Assembly (NCBI GenBank): GCA_963816795.1
Contig: CAWFLT010000006.1
Coordinates: forward strand, 124,001 to 188,000
Length of the DNA stretch: 64,000 bases
Source of the DNA: CAWFLT01 sp963816795
GTDB lineage: Bacteria; Acidobacteriota; Vicinamibacteria; Vicinamibacterales; SCN-69-37
Direction of reading: 5' to 3'
In this document: positions 48,377 through 60,616 of the stretch, in pieces
Layout of the letters: each line of letters begins with the position of its first letter
Numbering within the stretch: the first letter of the stretch is position 1
Position numbers and translations under genes: made by a program
Notes under the pieces: generated by a model
Told to the model about the DNA's origin: nothing
Seen by the model: only the letters and a program-made list of their open reading frames with translations
Database searches by the model: none

Positions 48377-51300
48377 ATGAAACGTGTCTGTTTGTTGCTC
48401 TGCACCGCCGCCGCGCTCGGCGCCGCCCAGTTTCCCCAGATCATCAACACGAATACCGTGCCGGGTGGCACCGGTGCTCCGCCCAAGACGGCCGCGGAGG
48501 CGATTGCGGAGATGAAGCTCCCGGCCGGGTTCAAGGCCGGAGTCTTCGCGGCCGAGCCCGATGTCCAGAATGCCATCCAGTTGACCTGGGACACCCACGG
48601 CCGGCTCTGGGTCGCCGAGAACTACACGATGGACAGCGACCGCTTCGTGGACGCGTACCGCGATCGGATCGTGATCTTCGACAACGCGGACGGCGGCGCC
48701 AGATTCGAGACCCGCCGCGTCTTCACGGACCAGCTCAAGAACCTCATGGGCTTCGCGATCGGGTACGGCGGCGTCTGGGCGATGACGTCACCGAACATCG
48801 TCTTCATTCCCGACCGGAATGCCGACGGCGTGCCGGATGGCCCCGCCGAAGTCGTGTTCGACGGGTTCAATTTCACCGGCGGCAACATGCACACCAGCGC
48901 GAACGGGCTGGAGTTCGGCATCGACGGCTGGATCTACGGGCGGACGGGTCACGCACACGTGCAGTCGATCGGCCCGCCTGGAACGCCGACGGCACAGCGC
49001 ACGCGCCTTCACGGATCGATCTTCCGCTTCCATCCCGTGACGAGGACCTTCGAGGCGCTGGGGTCCGGCACGGTCAATCCGTGGGGCCAGGACTGGGACA
49101 AGCACGGCGAACACTTCTTCGACTCGACGATCGTCGGTCACCTTTGGTACTCGATGCCAGGCGCCAAGTTCGTCAGCAGCTCGGCCGAGCCGAATCAGAA
49201 AGCCTACGAGCTCATCGACCACATCGCCGACCATCGCTTCGGTCCGGAACGGGGTGGGCGTCGTGGCGGCGGCCGCGGCGATGCCGCTGAGGGTGGGCGC
49301 GGTGATGCCGCCGGAGCGCGCGGCGCCGGTCGAGCCGCTGCGGCGCCGGTGGCTGGGCAGCGCACCTCAGGCTGGCGCCGGAGCGACTCCGCCCCCCGAC
49401 GGCCGCGGCGCAGGACAAGGCGCGGGCGGTCAACGCGGTGGTGCCACCCCGGGGTGGGCCGCGGGCGCGCCCTGGGCCAACGGCCACTCCGTCGTCGGGA
49501 TGATGATCTATCAGGGCGACAACTGGCCGGCCGAGTACCGTGATCGCATCTACCTGCTGAATCTCTTCGGGCACCGCACCAACGTCGAGACGTTGGAGCG
49601 CAGCGGCTCCGGATTCGTCGCCAGGCGCGCGCCGGAGCCCGACATCTTCGACATGATCGACCCGTGGTACCGCGCCATCGACATCAGCTACGGTCCGGAC
49701 GGCGGCGTCTTCATCAGCGACTGGACCGACACCGGCGATTATCACAACCGCACCGGCGAGAACCGCCTGAGCGGACGCATCTACAAGATCACCTACGGCG
49801 ACGCCAGGCGCAGCAGCGGCAGCGACATGACCCGGCTCACGGTCGAGCAACTCGTCGCGCTCAATACGCACGCCAACGAGTGGTTTCCGCGGCAGGCCCG
49901 CGTCGAGTTCACCAACCGGATGATCGACGGCCGCGGCATCGGCAACGCGAAGCAGCTGCTGCGCGATCAGTTCAGCCGCGAGACCGACGTGACGCGGAAA
50001 CTCCGCGCGCTCTGGACGCTGCACACCATCGGCGGCACCGACGAGCCGTTCCTGCTCCCGCTGCTCAAGTCGCCCAACGAGCACCTGCGCGCGTGGGGCA
50101 TCCGTCACCTCGCCGATCGCTGGCCGATCGATGCCTTGCTCACGCCGGACGCGACCGGCACACGCGTCTGGACGCAGCAGCGTCCCGCCCCGGCCGTGGG
50201 TGGCGCCGAGATCACGCCATCGCCCGTCGTCATCGCCGAGCTCAACCGGCTCGCCGCCCAGGATCCGTCGAGCCTCGTCCGGCTCGTCTTGTCGTCCACG
50301 ATGCAGCGTCTGCCCTTCAGCCTGCGCCCCGGCGTGGCGGCTGGCTTGCTCTCGCACAAGGAGGACGCCACCGACAAGAACCTTCCGCTGATGGTCTGGT
50401 GGGCCCTGATTCCGATCGCGCAGACGGATCCTTCGGCGCTCGCGTCGCTCGGCGCGAAGAGCGAACTGCGCGCGACCAGCAAGTACATCGCGCGGCGCCT
50501 CGCTGAGGACATCACCACGAATCCGGCCCCGGTCAACCAGTTGATTGCCGCGGCAGCCGGCCGCGCCGAGGACTATCAGTCCGACATCGTGGACGGCATC
50601 ACGCAAGGGATTCAGGGCCAGCGAGGCGTCGCCAAGCCGGTGGCGTGGGATGCGTTCGCGAAGCGAGCGGGCGCCTCGGCAAATGCCGCCTTTGCCGAAA
50701 AGGTCCGCGCGCTGGATGTCTCGCTCGGCAGCGCCGCCGCCCTCGAGCAGGCGCGCAAGGTGGCGCTCGATGGCACCGCGCCCGCCGCGGCCCGGACCGC
50801 CGCGCTGCAGTCGCTGCTCGACGCCCGCGCGCCGGATCTTCGACAGATCGCGGAACAGTTGGTCAAGGTGCGCACGGTCAACGCGGTGGCGGCCACGGCG
50901 CTTGCGACCTTCAACGATCCGGCGATCGCGCCGATGCTCCTCGACGCCTATCCGCAGTTCGACGCCGCCGACCGCCCGAAGCTCATGGCGGCGCTCACGT
51001 CGCGCCCGGCCTTTGCCGGCGCCCTGCTCGAGGCGGTCGCGGCCGGCCGTGTGCCCGCGGTCCGACCTGTCCGCGATCGACGCGCAGCAGATCCGCAGCC
51101 TCAATGACGCCGCGATCACGCGCCGGCTGGGCGAGGTCTGGGGTGAGGTCCGCGACACGCCGGAGGCCAAGAAGCAGCTCATGACCAGCTACAAGGCGGA
51201 GCTGACCTCCACGCAATTGGCGGCGGCCGATCTCTCGCAGGGTCGCGCGGTGTTCGCCGGGGCCTGCGCGCGCCTGCCATACGCTGTACGGCGAAGGCGG

Positions 51301-51652
51301 CAAGGTCGGCCCCGACCTGACCGGCGGCGAGCGCCGGCGGAACCTCGACTCGCTCCTCACGAAGATCACCGATCCGAACTCCGAGCTGCCGATCACCTCG
51401 CGGTTCACGCTCGTGAAACTGAAGGACGGCCGCACCGTGAGCGGCATCGTCGACAACCGCACCGCGACCACGCTCACACTCAGGTCGATGGGCGACCCGA
51501 TCACCGTCGCGCTGGCGGAGATCCAGTCCACGGAGCTCTCGACGGTGTCCATCATGCCGGAGGGACTCCTCGAGAACCTCAGCGCGGTGCAGCGACGCAA
51601 CCTCGTGGCGTACTTGATGGGCAACGCACAGGTCCCGCTGCCTGGCCGTTGA
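48377..51652 (+). CDS. membrane-bound dehydrogenase with HEAT-like and C-terminal heme domains (about three frameshifts)
   Basis: About 1,090 aa when corrected. Signal MKRVCLLLCTAAALGAAQF. Propeller: MKLPAGFKAGVFAAEPDVQN, DTHGRLWVAENYTM, GNMHTSANGLEFGIDGWIYG and YRAIDISYGPDGGVFISDWTD. A Gly/Ala/Arg-rich insert lies at about 49245-49450, where the frame also changes. A long helical-repeat region follows (RKLRALWTLHTIGGTDEPFLLPLLKSP). After a shift near 51060 the C-terminal heme domain reads LSQGRAVFAGAC; CAACHTLYGEGGKVGPDLTGGERR is recovered if one extra base at 51275 is removed. The end KLKDGRTVSGIVDNRTATTLTLRS completes a TIGR02603-type unit. Periplasmic redox enzyme of unknown substrate. 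Confidence 0.85.
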
Positions 51653-51691
51653 TGAGCGGCCAGCGTGCGGCAGCTAGCCAGAAGTACCGTC

Positions 51692-52020
51692 AATGGATAA
51701 TCGACAATCGGTAATCTGCAAGGCAACACATCGGCAATCGACAATCTCGATTGATAAGGGGCAATCGCACAAATCTTCAGATGGACAATCGGCAATGGCA
51801 ATGGCCAATGTAACGACAAGTTGGCAATCTGCAATTCAGTTTCGCTATTGCCGATTGTCCCTCGTGAGATGCCGATTGCCGATTACCCGATTACCGATCG
51901 AGCGATTCTCCATTACTCAATTGTCCATCCGAAAAGATTTGCAATTACCCATTACCGATCGGGATTGTCGATTGCCGATGTGTTTGCCATTACAGATTGC
52001 CGATTGCCGATTGTCGATTA
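51692..52020. repeat. GGCAATCGACAATC-type intergenic repeat, copy 2 (two opposed arms)
   Basis: Fills most of the 396 bp between convergent genes (stops at 51652 and 52049). The left part has forward units (GACAATCGG, GGCAATCGACAATC, GGACAATCGGCAATGG). The right part has the complement (GCCGATTGTCC, GCCGATTGCCGATTACC, GATTGTCGATTGCCG). AT-richer than its surroundings. No gene-like frame is credible here. Confidence 0.87.
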
Positions 52021-52048
52021 GCGCCGTTTTCATTCCGGTGTTCGCGCG

Positions 52049-55011
52049 TCAGAAGCTGACGCGCGCCTGGAAACGAATCACCCGGAAATCCTGAAAGCCG
52101 TTCGCCATGCCGAAGCGCGCATCTTTGCGGAAGTTCGCTGCCGTCGCGACGGCGGCCGGATCGAACCCGCCAAAGAACGTGGCATCGCTCACGTTGAACT
52201 GATCGCGATAGGGTGTCGCCTGGTAGCCGGTGACTGTCTTCTGATCGAACAGATTGAACACGTTCAGGCCGATCGTCGCCCGCATCCGCTTCGGCAACGG
52301 CAGCTCCTGCTGGATCAGCAGGTCCACCTGAGAGAACGTCGGCATCCGGCCCAGGTCGCCGCGCCCGTACGGGAAGAAATTGATGTTCTTCTGGCTCATG
52401 ATCGTCGACCGTGGGACGCCGCTTCCGACGAGCGCGTTGACGCCGACCGTCGTGCCCCACGCGAAGTCGTAGGTGCCCTGCGCCTTGAACTGATGCGGCC
52501 GGTCTGTTCCCTGGCGGACCGACGCTGACGTTGCCCTGCGCGTCGTACGAGTAGTAGAGCAGGTTGAACGACCGGCCGGAGTTCGGCTGCAGGCTGCCGA
52601 CGGCCTCGTCCGAGCTCGCGATTCCCGACCAGTTGCCGCGCAACTGGCTGTAGAGATAGCTCACGTCCGCCGACCAGCGGTTCGCCAGCCGCTTGCGCAA
52701 GCGGATCTCCAGGCCGTCGTAGTCGCGCACGGCCGCGGGTTGCGCCGGATTTGACCGGCCGAGCGGATAGGTCCCGAGCTCGCTTCCGAAACCCGGGTTG
52801 TTCACGCCGCAGTCCTCCTCACCGCTCGCGGTGAAGTTGCAGACGGCTTCAATCGCGTAGTCCACCCACTTGTGGGCGTAGCGGACGCCGAGCGACATCG
52901 TCCGCGTCAACTCGTGGTCGAGACCCAGTGTGAACTCCTGCGACCGCGCCGCTTTCAGGTCCGGATCCACGAGGTCGTGCGTCGGGTTGTTGGCCACCGG
53001 GCGGAAATCGAACTGCGTGATGAACGTGCCCGGACAGCCGCTTCCGGGCGCGCCATCGCCGCAGGAAATCGCCGGCCAATTCGAGTTGTCGAGCGTGTAG
53101 TAGTAGTTGACCCAGTTGTCGCCGCCGAACATGACGCGGCCGACCGTCAGCTTCATCAGGTCGTAGAAGACGCCCCAGCTGCCGTAGAGTTTCCACTGGC
53201 TGTCGCCGTGCAGGTCGTAGGCGAATCCGACCCGCGGCGCCAGCTTGTCGCCGAAACCGAAATGCACGCCCGGGTTGTCGGGGCGGTACGACGGCACGTC
53301 CTCGCTCTCGGTGCGGATGCCGAGGTTCAGCGTCAGCTTGCGGTTGAGCGTCCACGAGTCCTGCACGAAGAGGCCGACGTTGTTCGACTCGATGTCGCCG
53401 ATCGTCACGAAGCGGACGACGTTGTAGTAGCCGTAGGTGCCGCGGATGCGGCGGCCGTCGTTGAGGGCATACGACTGGTCCCAGAACAGCTGCACGGTGG
53501 CCGCCTGCTCGCCCGACAGCGTGTCGTCCACGATGCGTTCGACCTGCAGACCGCCCTTCACCATGTGCGCACCGTGCCAGTTCCCGTAGCGCGAGGCGTC
53601 GACGTTGAAGTTGAAGCGGCTCAGGCCGCCGCGGACGAATTGCGAGCTCGACGGGTTGTCCGCAAACCCGTTGACGTTCTGCAGCGACGGCGGAATATCG
53701 GTGAACTGGAAATTCGAGGCCTGGAACGTGTGCCGCACCGCCGTGCTGAACGTGCCGTCGTCGTGCTGGTCGACTTTGAAGCGCGTCGCCGTCACATTGA
53801 CGTAGGTGCGATTGTTCGACGACCCAGTCGAGCACGCCCGAATACGCGTCGTTGGACGCATCCCGGCGGACGACCGACGGGAAGAGCGCCGGATTGGCGG
53901 TGCTCACGCCGTCCGGCCCCGACGCCGGCAGCGCGTAGCCGCCGCGGTCGCGCTGATTCGACGCCGCAAAGCGGCCCCGCAGGTTGCGCGTGATCTGTCC
54001 GGTGACGTTGTAGTTGACGAGGTGCGTGAGGGGCTTCTGGCTGAACGTGCCGGTCTGCCGGGTGCTGTTGAACAGCACCGTCCGCGTCCGCTCGGTCCAG
54101 CTCGGATCGTATCCAACGAAGAACCACAGCCGATCCTTGCGGATCGGTCCCCCGACGTCGAAGATCGGCTCCGGGCTCGAGTAGTCGTCAACCGGCGTCG
54201 TGACGTACTCCGCGATCGTCTGGTTCGCCGGATTCAACCGGAGGGTCTGGCGGACGTCGCCCTGCAGCCCGTCGCTCGTGAAATAGATGCCGGCGCCGCC
54301 GTGGTACGCGTTGCCGCCCGACTTCGTGATCGCGCTGATCACGCCGCCGATCGAGGCGCGATACTCCGCCGCGTAGCCGCTGGCCTTGGCCTGGACGGTG
54401 TCGACGAAATCCGGCGGGAGGGTCTTGCCCGACGTGCCGTTCAACAGATTCGTCGTGTCGACGCCATCGATGAGGAACCGGTTGTCGGCGCCGCTCGCTC
54501 CGTCGATCTGGATACCGCGGTTTCTCGACTCGCTGGTGATGCCGGGCGCCGACGTGACGAGCGCGGCGAAGTCGCGCCCCTTCGGAATCCGCAGGATCGT
54601 CTCGGCCTCCACGTTGGCGCCCGCCGAGTTCTGCTTGACGTCGATGAGGGGCGAATCCACGGTGACCTTGATCGCTTCCGTGACGCCGCCGACGCCCATG
54701 ACGAGATCCACTTTGAGAATCTGTCCGAGCTCGAGGCCGACGTTCGACGACTTCGCGGACTGAAATCCCTGCAGCGCGGCCGTGATTTCGTACCGGCCGG
54801 GCCGCAGCGCCGGGAATCGGTAGACGCCCGTGCGGTCGGAGACCGTCGTTTCGACGCCCGCGAGCGACGGGCTGCGGGCTTCGACCGTCACGCCCGGCAG
54901 GACGCCGCCCGAACTGTCGCGAATGGTGCCCTCGATAGACGCGCGCTGCTCCTGCGCCATCGCTGGTGAGCTCAGGCCCACGACGATGAGTACCGCGACC
55001 AGTGCCCTCAT
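52049..55011 (-). CDS. TonB-dependent receptor, Oar-like with carboxypeptidase-regulatory domain (two frameshifts)
   Basis: About 986 aa. Signal MRALVAVLIVVGLSSPAMAQ. The CarboxypepD_reg-like domain is ASIEGTIRDSSGGVLPGVTVEARSPSL...VYRFPALRPGRYEITAALQGF. Plug: FAALVTSAPGITSESRNRGIQIDGASGADN and FLIDGVDTTNLLNG. The barrel follows with many aromatic strands and ends ARVSF, the expected terminal Phe. Frame changes near 53820 (inserted G) and 52525. Imports a large substrate across the outer membrane; flanked by quinoprotein genes on both sides. No TonB box was assigned. Confidence 0.9.
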
Positions 55012-55078
55012 GACGTTTCTCCTCGCTGAGACTGAAGAAGACCGCCCGCAGGCGAGCGTAGCGAGCCGTCGCGGGCGC

Positions 55079-55104
55079 GCGCATGGGGGTGGGGCCCCAT
55101 GCGC
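55079..55104 (+). repeat. GTGGGG-loop hairpin between divergent genes
   Basis: Stem GCGCATGGGG / CCCCATGCGC, loop GTGGGG. Located between the TonB receptor (start 55011) and the 55204 gene. Fourth example of the 25.8-kb hairpin type, with a different stem. Confidence 0.85.
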
Positions 55105-55203
55105 TACCAGGAAGATCTCGCTGATGTTCGGGGCAAGGGACGAGTTACGCAAATTGGAAAGACTGATGCCGGCATAAGGCGCGACCGCCGTTCACGGGAT
55201 ACG

Positions 55204-56142
55204 ATGATGCCCCGCACCATGAGCCGTCTGGCCGCGTTCCTCCGGGCAGTCGCCGCGCTTTTGCTCCTGCTGCTGCCGCGCGCCGCGGCGGCCCAGGAGC
55301 TGGAGCCCGGCGCCTACTGGCCGATCCCCAGAGGCCTGAACATCGTCACCGTCGTCAACAGCTTCAACTTTGGCGATGTGGCGTTCGATCCCGCCGCGCC
55401 GATCGACGAAGCGCGCGCCCGGATCAACACCACGGCGTTCGTCCTGACCCGCGCGTTCAGCCTGGCCGGCCGGTCGGCCAACGCCGGGCTCGTGGTCCCC
55501 ATGGTCGGCGGTCATGTCGAAGGTCTGTATCTTGGCGAGCCCGCGGAGGTCGACCGGTTCGGCCTGGGCGATCCCAGGCTCCGAATGGGGGTGAACCTGT
55601 ATGGCGCGCCTGCGATGACTCCGAAGGAGTTTGCCTCGTATCGCCATCACGCCATCGTCGGACTGAGCCTCACCGTCGCGCCCCCGCTCGGCCAGTACGA
55701 CGGCACCAAGCTGATCAACCTGGGCACGAACCGGTGGTCCTTCAAGCCGGAGATCGGCGTCTCACGCGCCTACGGCGCGGCGGGACAGTGGGTCGTGGAG
55801 GGCATGGCGGGCGTCTGGATCTTCACGAACAACACGAACTTCGTCGGCGGACGGACGCGTGAGCAGGATCCGATCGCCGCCGTCCAGATCCACCTGACGT
55901 ACAAGTTCACGCGCGGTATGTGGCTCGCGGCCGACGCCAACTTCTTCACCGGAGGGCGGACGACGATCGGCGGCACGGAGAACATCGATTTGCAGCGGAA
56001 CTCCCGCATCGGCACGACGTTTTCGTCGGCGATCAGCCGGAGTCAGGCCATTCGTCTGTCGGTGAGCCGCGGCGCCTACACGACGATCGGGGCCAACTTC
56101 ACCTCGCTCGCCGTCGGCTACAACTACGCGTGGGCGCGGTAA
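55204..56142 (+). CDS. outer-membrane protein, MetA-pathway-of-phenol-degradation family
   Basis: 312 aa. Signal AFLRAVAALLLLLLPRAAAA. The mature protein starts QELEPGAYWPIPRGLNIVTV. Conserved blocks FGLGDPRLRMGVNLYGAPAM, APPLGQYDGTKLINLGTNRW, FKPEIGVSRAYG and FTGGRTTIGG match the Phenol_MetA_deg (transporter-like barrel) family. ATG at 55204 or 55219. Divergent from the TonB receptor; could import hydrophobic aromatics (inference from family name only). Confidence 0.87.
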   Translation: MMPRTMSRLAAFLRAVAALLLLLLPRAAAAQELEPGAYWPIPRGLNIVTVVNSFNFGDVAFDPAAPIDEARARINTTAFVLTRAFSLAGRSANAGLVVPMVGGHVEGLYLGEPAEVDRFGLGDPRLRMGVNLYGAPAMTPKEFASYRHHAIVGLSLTVAPPLGQYDGTKLINLGTNRWSFKPEIGVSRAYGAAGQWVVEGMAGVWIFTNNTNFVGGRTREQDPIAAVQIHLTYKFTRGMWLAADANFFTGGRTTIGGTENIDLQRNSRIGTTFSSAISRSQAIRLSVSRGAYTTIGANFTSLAVGYNYAWAR

Positions 56143-56185
56143 CGGAAGCGCTTGCGACCGCCTGGCATGTGAGGGACGTTCCCGA

Positions 56186-58859
56186 TCAATGGCCGCCACC
56201 ACCGCGGCCACCGCGGCCCGCGGCCTGCAGTTCCTGGTCGGACCACGGCTTGGTCCGGCCCTTGCTCAAGCCACGGATCTCCATGACGTTCAGCGGCTCG
56301 ACCGCGGCGCCAGTGTGTCCCCACGCGCGCCGGATGTAGGTCAACGCCGAGGCGATCTGATCGTCGGTCAGCGTCGCTGCCAACGGCGGCATGAGACCGA
56401 TCGGTCCCTCCTTGCCGCCAAGCAGAATCCGAATGATCGCGGTGGCGTCGGGCGCGGTCACGTAGGCGGAATTCACCAGGTTGCCGCCGAGCTTCTCTTT
56501 GCCGCGCCCGTCTTCCTGATGGCAGCCCGCGCAGATGTTCTTGTAGAGCTCGGCGCCGACCTCGAAGCGCTTCTGCTGCTCGGCGGTGAGCGGCGCCGCG
56601 GTGATCACTGGCGCCGGACGGCCGGGCCAGTCGAGCTTGGCCAGCACCGCGTTCGCCAACAGAGCGAGCGGCGTCGTTCCCGCCGCGAGCTTCGTCAACG
56701 CAGATGGCTCGCCCGGCAGCGAGACGCCGCGTCCCGGAGTGACGGCGACGCGCCCACCGGGCGTGCTGAGACCCGGCAGTCCACCGCCGCCGCCACCGCC
56801 GCCGCGACCGCCACGGCCACCGCGACCGCCAGCGCCAAGCGCCGGCAGTCCGGCATCGAGTCCCCGAAGCACCGCCGTCCGCTGCCACGCGGGCTGCGCG
56901 CCATCCACGGCGACGTCGATCGCGCGCTGGACGGCGGCGGCGTCACCGCTCTTCGCCAGCGCCCCGGTCAGCATCGCGACGGCTTCGGCGGGCGGCGCGC
57001 GGCGCCGCCTTGCTCTGCATGACGCGCGTCAAGCACGTCGGCTTCGACGTCCTTCAAGCTGCTGACCGTGGCGTCGACGATGATCGGATCCGCGCCGTCG
57101 CGCGTCAGGAGCGCGACCGCGGGATCGACTCGCGCCGCGACCGGCAGCTCACCGAGCGACGCGGCGAGCTGACGGCGCACGTTCCAGTTCTTGTCCGTCT
57201 GCAGTTTCAGCACCTTCGCGGCCAGCGTCGACGTCCTTCGCCCAGCCAGCGCTCCGACAGCCGCACCGCCGACGCGCGCACGTCGGCGTTCGCGTCGGTG
57301 AGCGCCTTCTCGACCTGCGCCACCTCGATCGCGTCGAGCCCGTCGAGCGTCCAGAGCGCGTGCAGGCGCGTGCGCCAATCCGGCGCGCGTGCCCGCCAGC
57401 GTCTTCAGCGCCGGCGCCACGGACGTGTCGCCGCGCTCGACGAGCAGCCGCTGCGCCGTGTCGCGCCACCAGCCGTTCGGATTCGACAGCGTCTGCACGA
57501 GCTGCGCCGGCGTGGCCTTGGACAGCGCCGGCGCGGCCGGACGCGGCGATGGCGCCGGTGCCGTACACGACGCGCCAGATGCGGCCCCTGCCGACCGGCA
57601 GTTCCATCTCGTGCGACTTGATGTAGTCGGTCAGATAGGCACTCCAGATGCCGCCGGCCTGCACGACGCCGCGGTACATGTCGACGATGTACATGTTGCC
57701 GTCGGGGCCGTCGAAGAGGCTCACCGGCCGGAAGCGCTCGTCCGACGACGCGATGAACTCGCCCTGCGGGAAGGTGTTCTTCGCCGACAGCCGGCCGTCG
57801 CCATTCGTCGAGCGTCATGGCGTGCACGAGATTCGTCGGCGAATCGGTGATGAACGCGTTGCCCTGCAGCTCCTTCGGATAGACGTCGCCGCGATAGATC
57901 GTCGGCGTGCCCGCGCCCTGAATCACGATCGACGACTCGTCCGGCGCGGAAGAACGGATCGCGGTAGCCGCGATTCACGCCGCGGTTGTTGCGCACCGGA
58001 TAGACGGTCGCGTCCATCTGCTCGATCAGCAGCTCGTACAGCCCGCGCGTCCGGACGCCGTTCGGATTGCGCAGGAAATAGCGGGACGGCGTGTAGTCGA
58101 CGTACAGCGGCGAGTCGTTCACGTTCCGGTAGATGCGGCCGGCGTCGTCCTGCGAGATCTGCCACTGCCCGCGGCTCAGCGCCGGCAGCGACTCGAACTT
58201 GCCGTTCTTCCACCGCAGATCCCAGGTGTGCTCGGACGAGTACATGACGTTGTCCATCGCCCAGAACAAGCTGTTCGCGTTGTGCTCGATGCCGCCGTTG
58301 GCGTTGCCGTAGGTGTTGACGACCACGTCCTTGGTGTCGGCGACTTGAGGTCGCCGTTCGTGTCCTTCATCAGCCAGAGATTCGGCGGCTCGCCGACGAG
58401 CACGCCGTGGTCGAGCACCTTCAGCGCGCGCGGCATCAGCAGCTTGTCGGCGAAGACGGTCTTCTTGTCCATCCTGCCGTCGCCGTTCGTGTCCTCGAGC
58501 ACGCTGACGCGATTGATCGGCTCGCGCGAGTCGCGGCCCGACGTGTCGGGGAGGAAGCTCAGCATCTCGAGCACCCAGAGCCGGCCGTCCGCATCGAAAT
58601 CCATCAGGATCGGCGACTCGATCATCGGCTCCGATGCGACGAGCTCGACGCGATACCCCGGCGGAAGCGAGAACGTCTTCATCTCTTCCTCGGGCGACAA
58701 CGCGACGGCCTTGTCCGTCGGTTTCCGCTCGGGCGGCCAGATGTTCCCAGGCGTCTTGGCCGTGCCTTGTCCCGAGGCGACCGCCACCAGCGCCGCGACG
58801 CCGACTGCGGCGAGGCCGGCAACGATTCCTGCGCGCGTCTTCGTGAGTGTCTGTCGCAC
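56186..58859 (-). CDS. membrane-bound dehydrogenase with HEAT-like region and C-terminal cytochrome c (about eight frameshifts)
   Basis: N-terminal signal IVAGLAAVGVAALVAVASG. Propeller: FSLPPGYRVELVASEPMIES, DFDADGRLWVLEMLSFLPD and INRVSVLEDTNGDGRMDKKTV, then in other frames VADTKDVVVNTYGNANGG, IVIQGAGTPTIYRGDVYPKE and FDGPDGNMYIVDMYRGVVQ. HEAT-like part: LHALWTLDGLDAIEVAQVEKAL and ASLGELPVAARVDPAVALLTRDG. A Gly/Arg run precedes the cytochrome domain FEVGAELYKNICAGCHQEDGRG (CAGCH), ending TYIRRAWGHTG. At least one break near 58345 looks like a lost G; the others like inserted bases. The adjacent glucose-dehydrogenase-like gene is 4 bp upstream. Confidence 0.8.
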
Positions 58860-58862
58860 GAT

Positions 58863-60498
58863 CTATTTCTCCGGAACGAGTCGAATGACCATGCCCGGCG
58901 TCGACGCCGCCAGACCGAGTCCGGTGCCGGCGCCGGTCGGATTCTGCAGCAGCACGTAGAACCAGCCATCCGGTCCGGTGGTGACCGCGCGCACGCGGCC
59001 GAACTGTTCGAAGACCACCTCCTGATGCGTCACCTGGCGGCCGGTGATCTCGAGCCGCCGCAGTTGCTGCCCGGCGAGCGCCGCGACGAACAGGTTGTTC
59101 TTCCAGGCCGGGTACTTCGCGCCGGCGTAGAACGCGATCCCGCTCGGCGCGATCGTCGGCGTGTAGTAGACGATGGGCACTTCCATGCCGGGTTCGGTGC
59201 GCTTGGTGATGCCGTTCTGCTGGCCCATCGAGATCACGCCCCACCCGTAGTTCTTGCCCTTCTCGATGATGTTGATCTCGTCACCGCCGGTCGGACCGTG
59301 CTCCGATTCCCAGAGCAGGCCGGTGACCGGATCCCACGACAGTCCCTGCGGGTTGCGATGACCGTACGACCAGATCGACGGCAGCGCGTTCGGCGTGTTG
59401 ACGAACGGGTTGTCTTTCGGAATCGTGCCGTCGTCGTTCACGCGATGAATCTTGCCGAGCGGGTTGGACAGATCCTGCGCGTTCGTCATCGCGCCGCGCT
59501 CGCCGAGGCGTGTAGAAGAGATGCCCTTCCTTGTCGAACGTGAATCGGGTCCCGTAGTGCGAGCCGCTCGGCGTGTACAGCTCGGCGGAGCGCGATAGAG
59601 GAGTTGCTCGTCGACCCATTCGTTGTTCTTGTTGATCTTGCCGCGCACGAACACCGTCATCGACGGCGGACTGGCCGCGCCACGACCGCCGCCGCGCGCG
59701 CCCGGAGCCGCCTGCGCGGGCGGATCGGCTGGCGGCGCCGGCGGTGGCGCGACGTAGCCGGCCACGACTTCGGTGTAGGCGAGATAGATCCATCCGTTCT
59801 GCGCGTACTGCGGATGAATCGCGACGTCGAGCATGCCGGCGTCCTGGCGCTCCCACACCTTCGGCGTGCCCTTCACCGGCTCGGCGAGCAGCTTGCCCTT
59901 CTCGATGATCCGCAGGCGGCCCGGCCGCTCGGTGACGAGCAACCGGCCATCGGGCAGGAAGACGAATCCCCACGGCGTCTCGAGCCCCGGCGCCACGACT
60001 TCAATCTTGAAGGTCTGCTTCTCGGACTTGATGATCTGATTGTTCGGATCGGGGACGAAGACCGGCTTGCCCTTGAGGTTCGCGCCCTGCGTCCGAATGT
60101 ACGCGATGAGCTGCCAGATTTGCGGCTCAGTGAGCGTGCCCTTGAACGGCACCATCGGCCGTGTTCGGCACGCCGCCGGCGATCTTCGCGAAGATCGTGT
60201 CGTCGTCGTTGGTGGAGAGGAAGCGCTCGGCGAACAGACTCGCCGCACGGCCGCCGGCGAGATCGGTGCCGTGACAGGTCGCGCAGATCTCGTTGAAGAG
60301 CATCGCCGCGGCGTTGCCACGGCCTCCTTGACCGCCGGCAGCGCCTGGCGCGCCCGCACCCGCCTGGCCCGACGGGCGGCTGGCCCGGTGGGGGCGCTTG
60401 CTGTGACTGCGTCTCCAACGTGAAGGCCGAGAACAGCGGCCAGTGCGATCGCTGGCGCGGGACTCTCAGGTGCCGCAGTGGTTCGACAGGTCTGTCAT
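58863..60498 (-). CDS. PQQ-dependent sugar dehydrogenase with N-terminal cytochrome c (about three frameshifts)
   Basis: Gdh-B/Hedgehog-interacting-protein-like propeller. The N-terminal export signal is plausible (SPAPAIALAAVLGL) but its start, ATG 60498, needs one frame correction. The heme domain reads NAAAMLFNEICATCHGTDLAGG in one frame and TEPQIWQLIAYIRTQG in the next. Propeller: GLETPWGFVFLPDGRLLVTERPGRLR, QDAGMLDVAIHPQYAQNGWIYLAYTE, YGHRNPQGLSWDPVTGLLWESEHGP and GGDEINIIEKGKNYGWG, which hold the PQQ/Ca ligands of the family. An Ala/Pro/Gly-rich insert is near 59700. A cytochrome fused ahead of the propeller allows direct electron transfer. Confidence 0.87.
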
Positions 60499-60523
60499 GA
60501 ATTTCTCAGCCTTCTAGACTCAC

Positions 60524-60549
60524 AGGCGCGGGGCCCCACCCCCGCGCCT
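60524..60549 (-). repeat. GTGGGG-loop hairpin after the MBL hydrolase gene
   Basis: On the minus strand AGGCGCGGGG-GTGGGG-CCCCGCGCCT, preceded by GCGGCGCGGCCCGAG as at 25.8 kb. It stands between the stop of the 60617 gene and the start of the sugar dehydrogenase. Confidence 0.87.
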
Positions 60550-60616
60550 CGGGCCGCGCCGCAGTGCGGTCGCAGGTCCGCCACTAGTTCCTCTGTCAGT
60601 TCTTCTCGCGTCTCCT

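Noticed and set aside
51693..52094. Small open frame reading NRQS / RLPI-type peptides
   Set aside because: It is a translation of the repeat block; the same peptide words appear in several frames and there is no ribosome-binding site.
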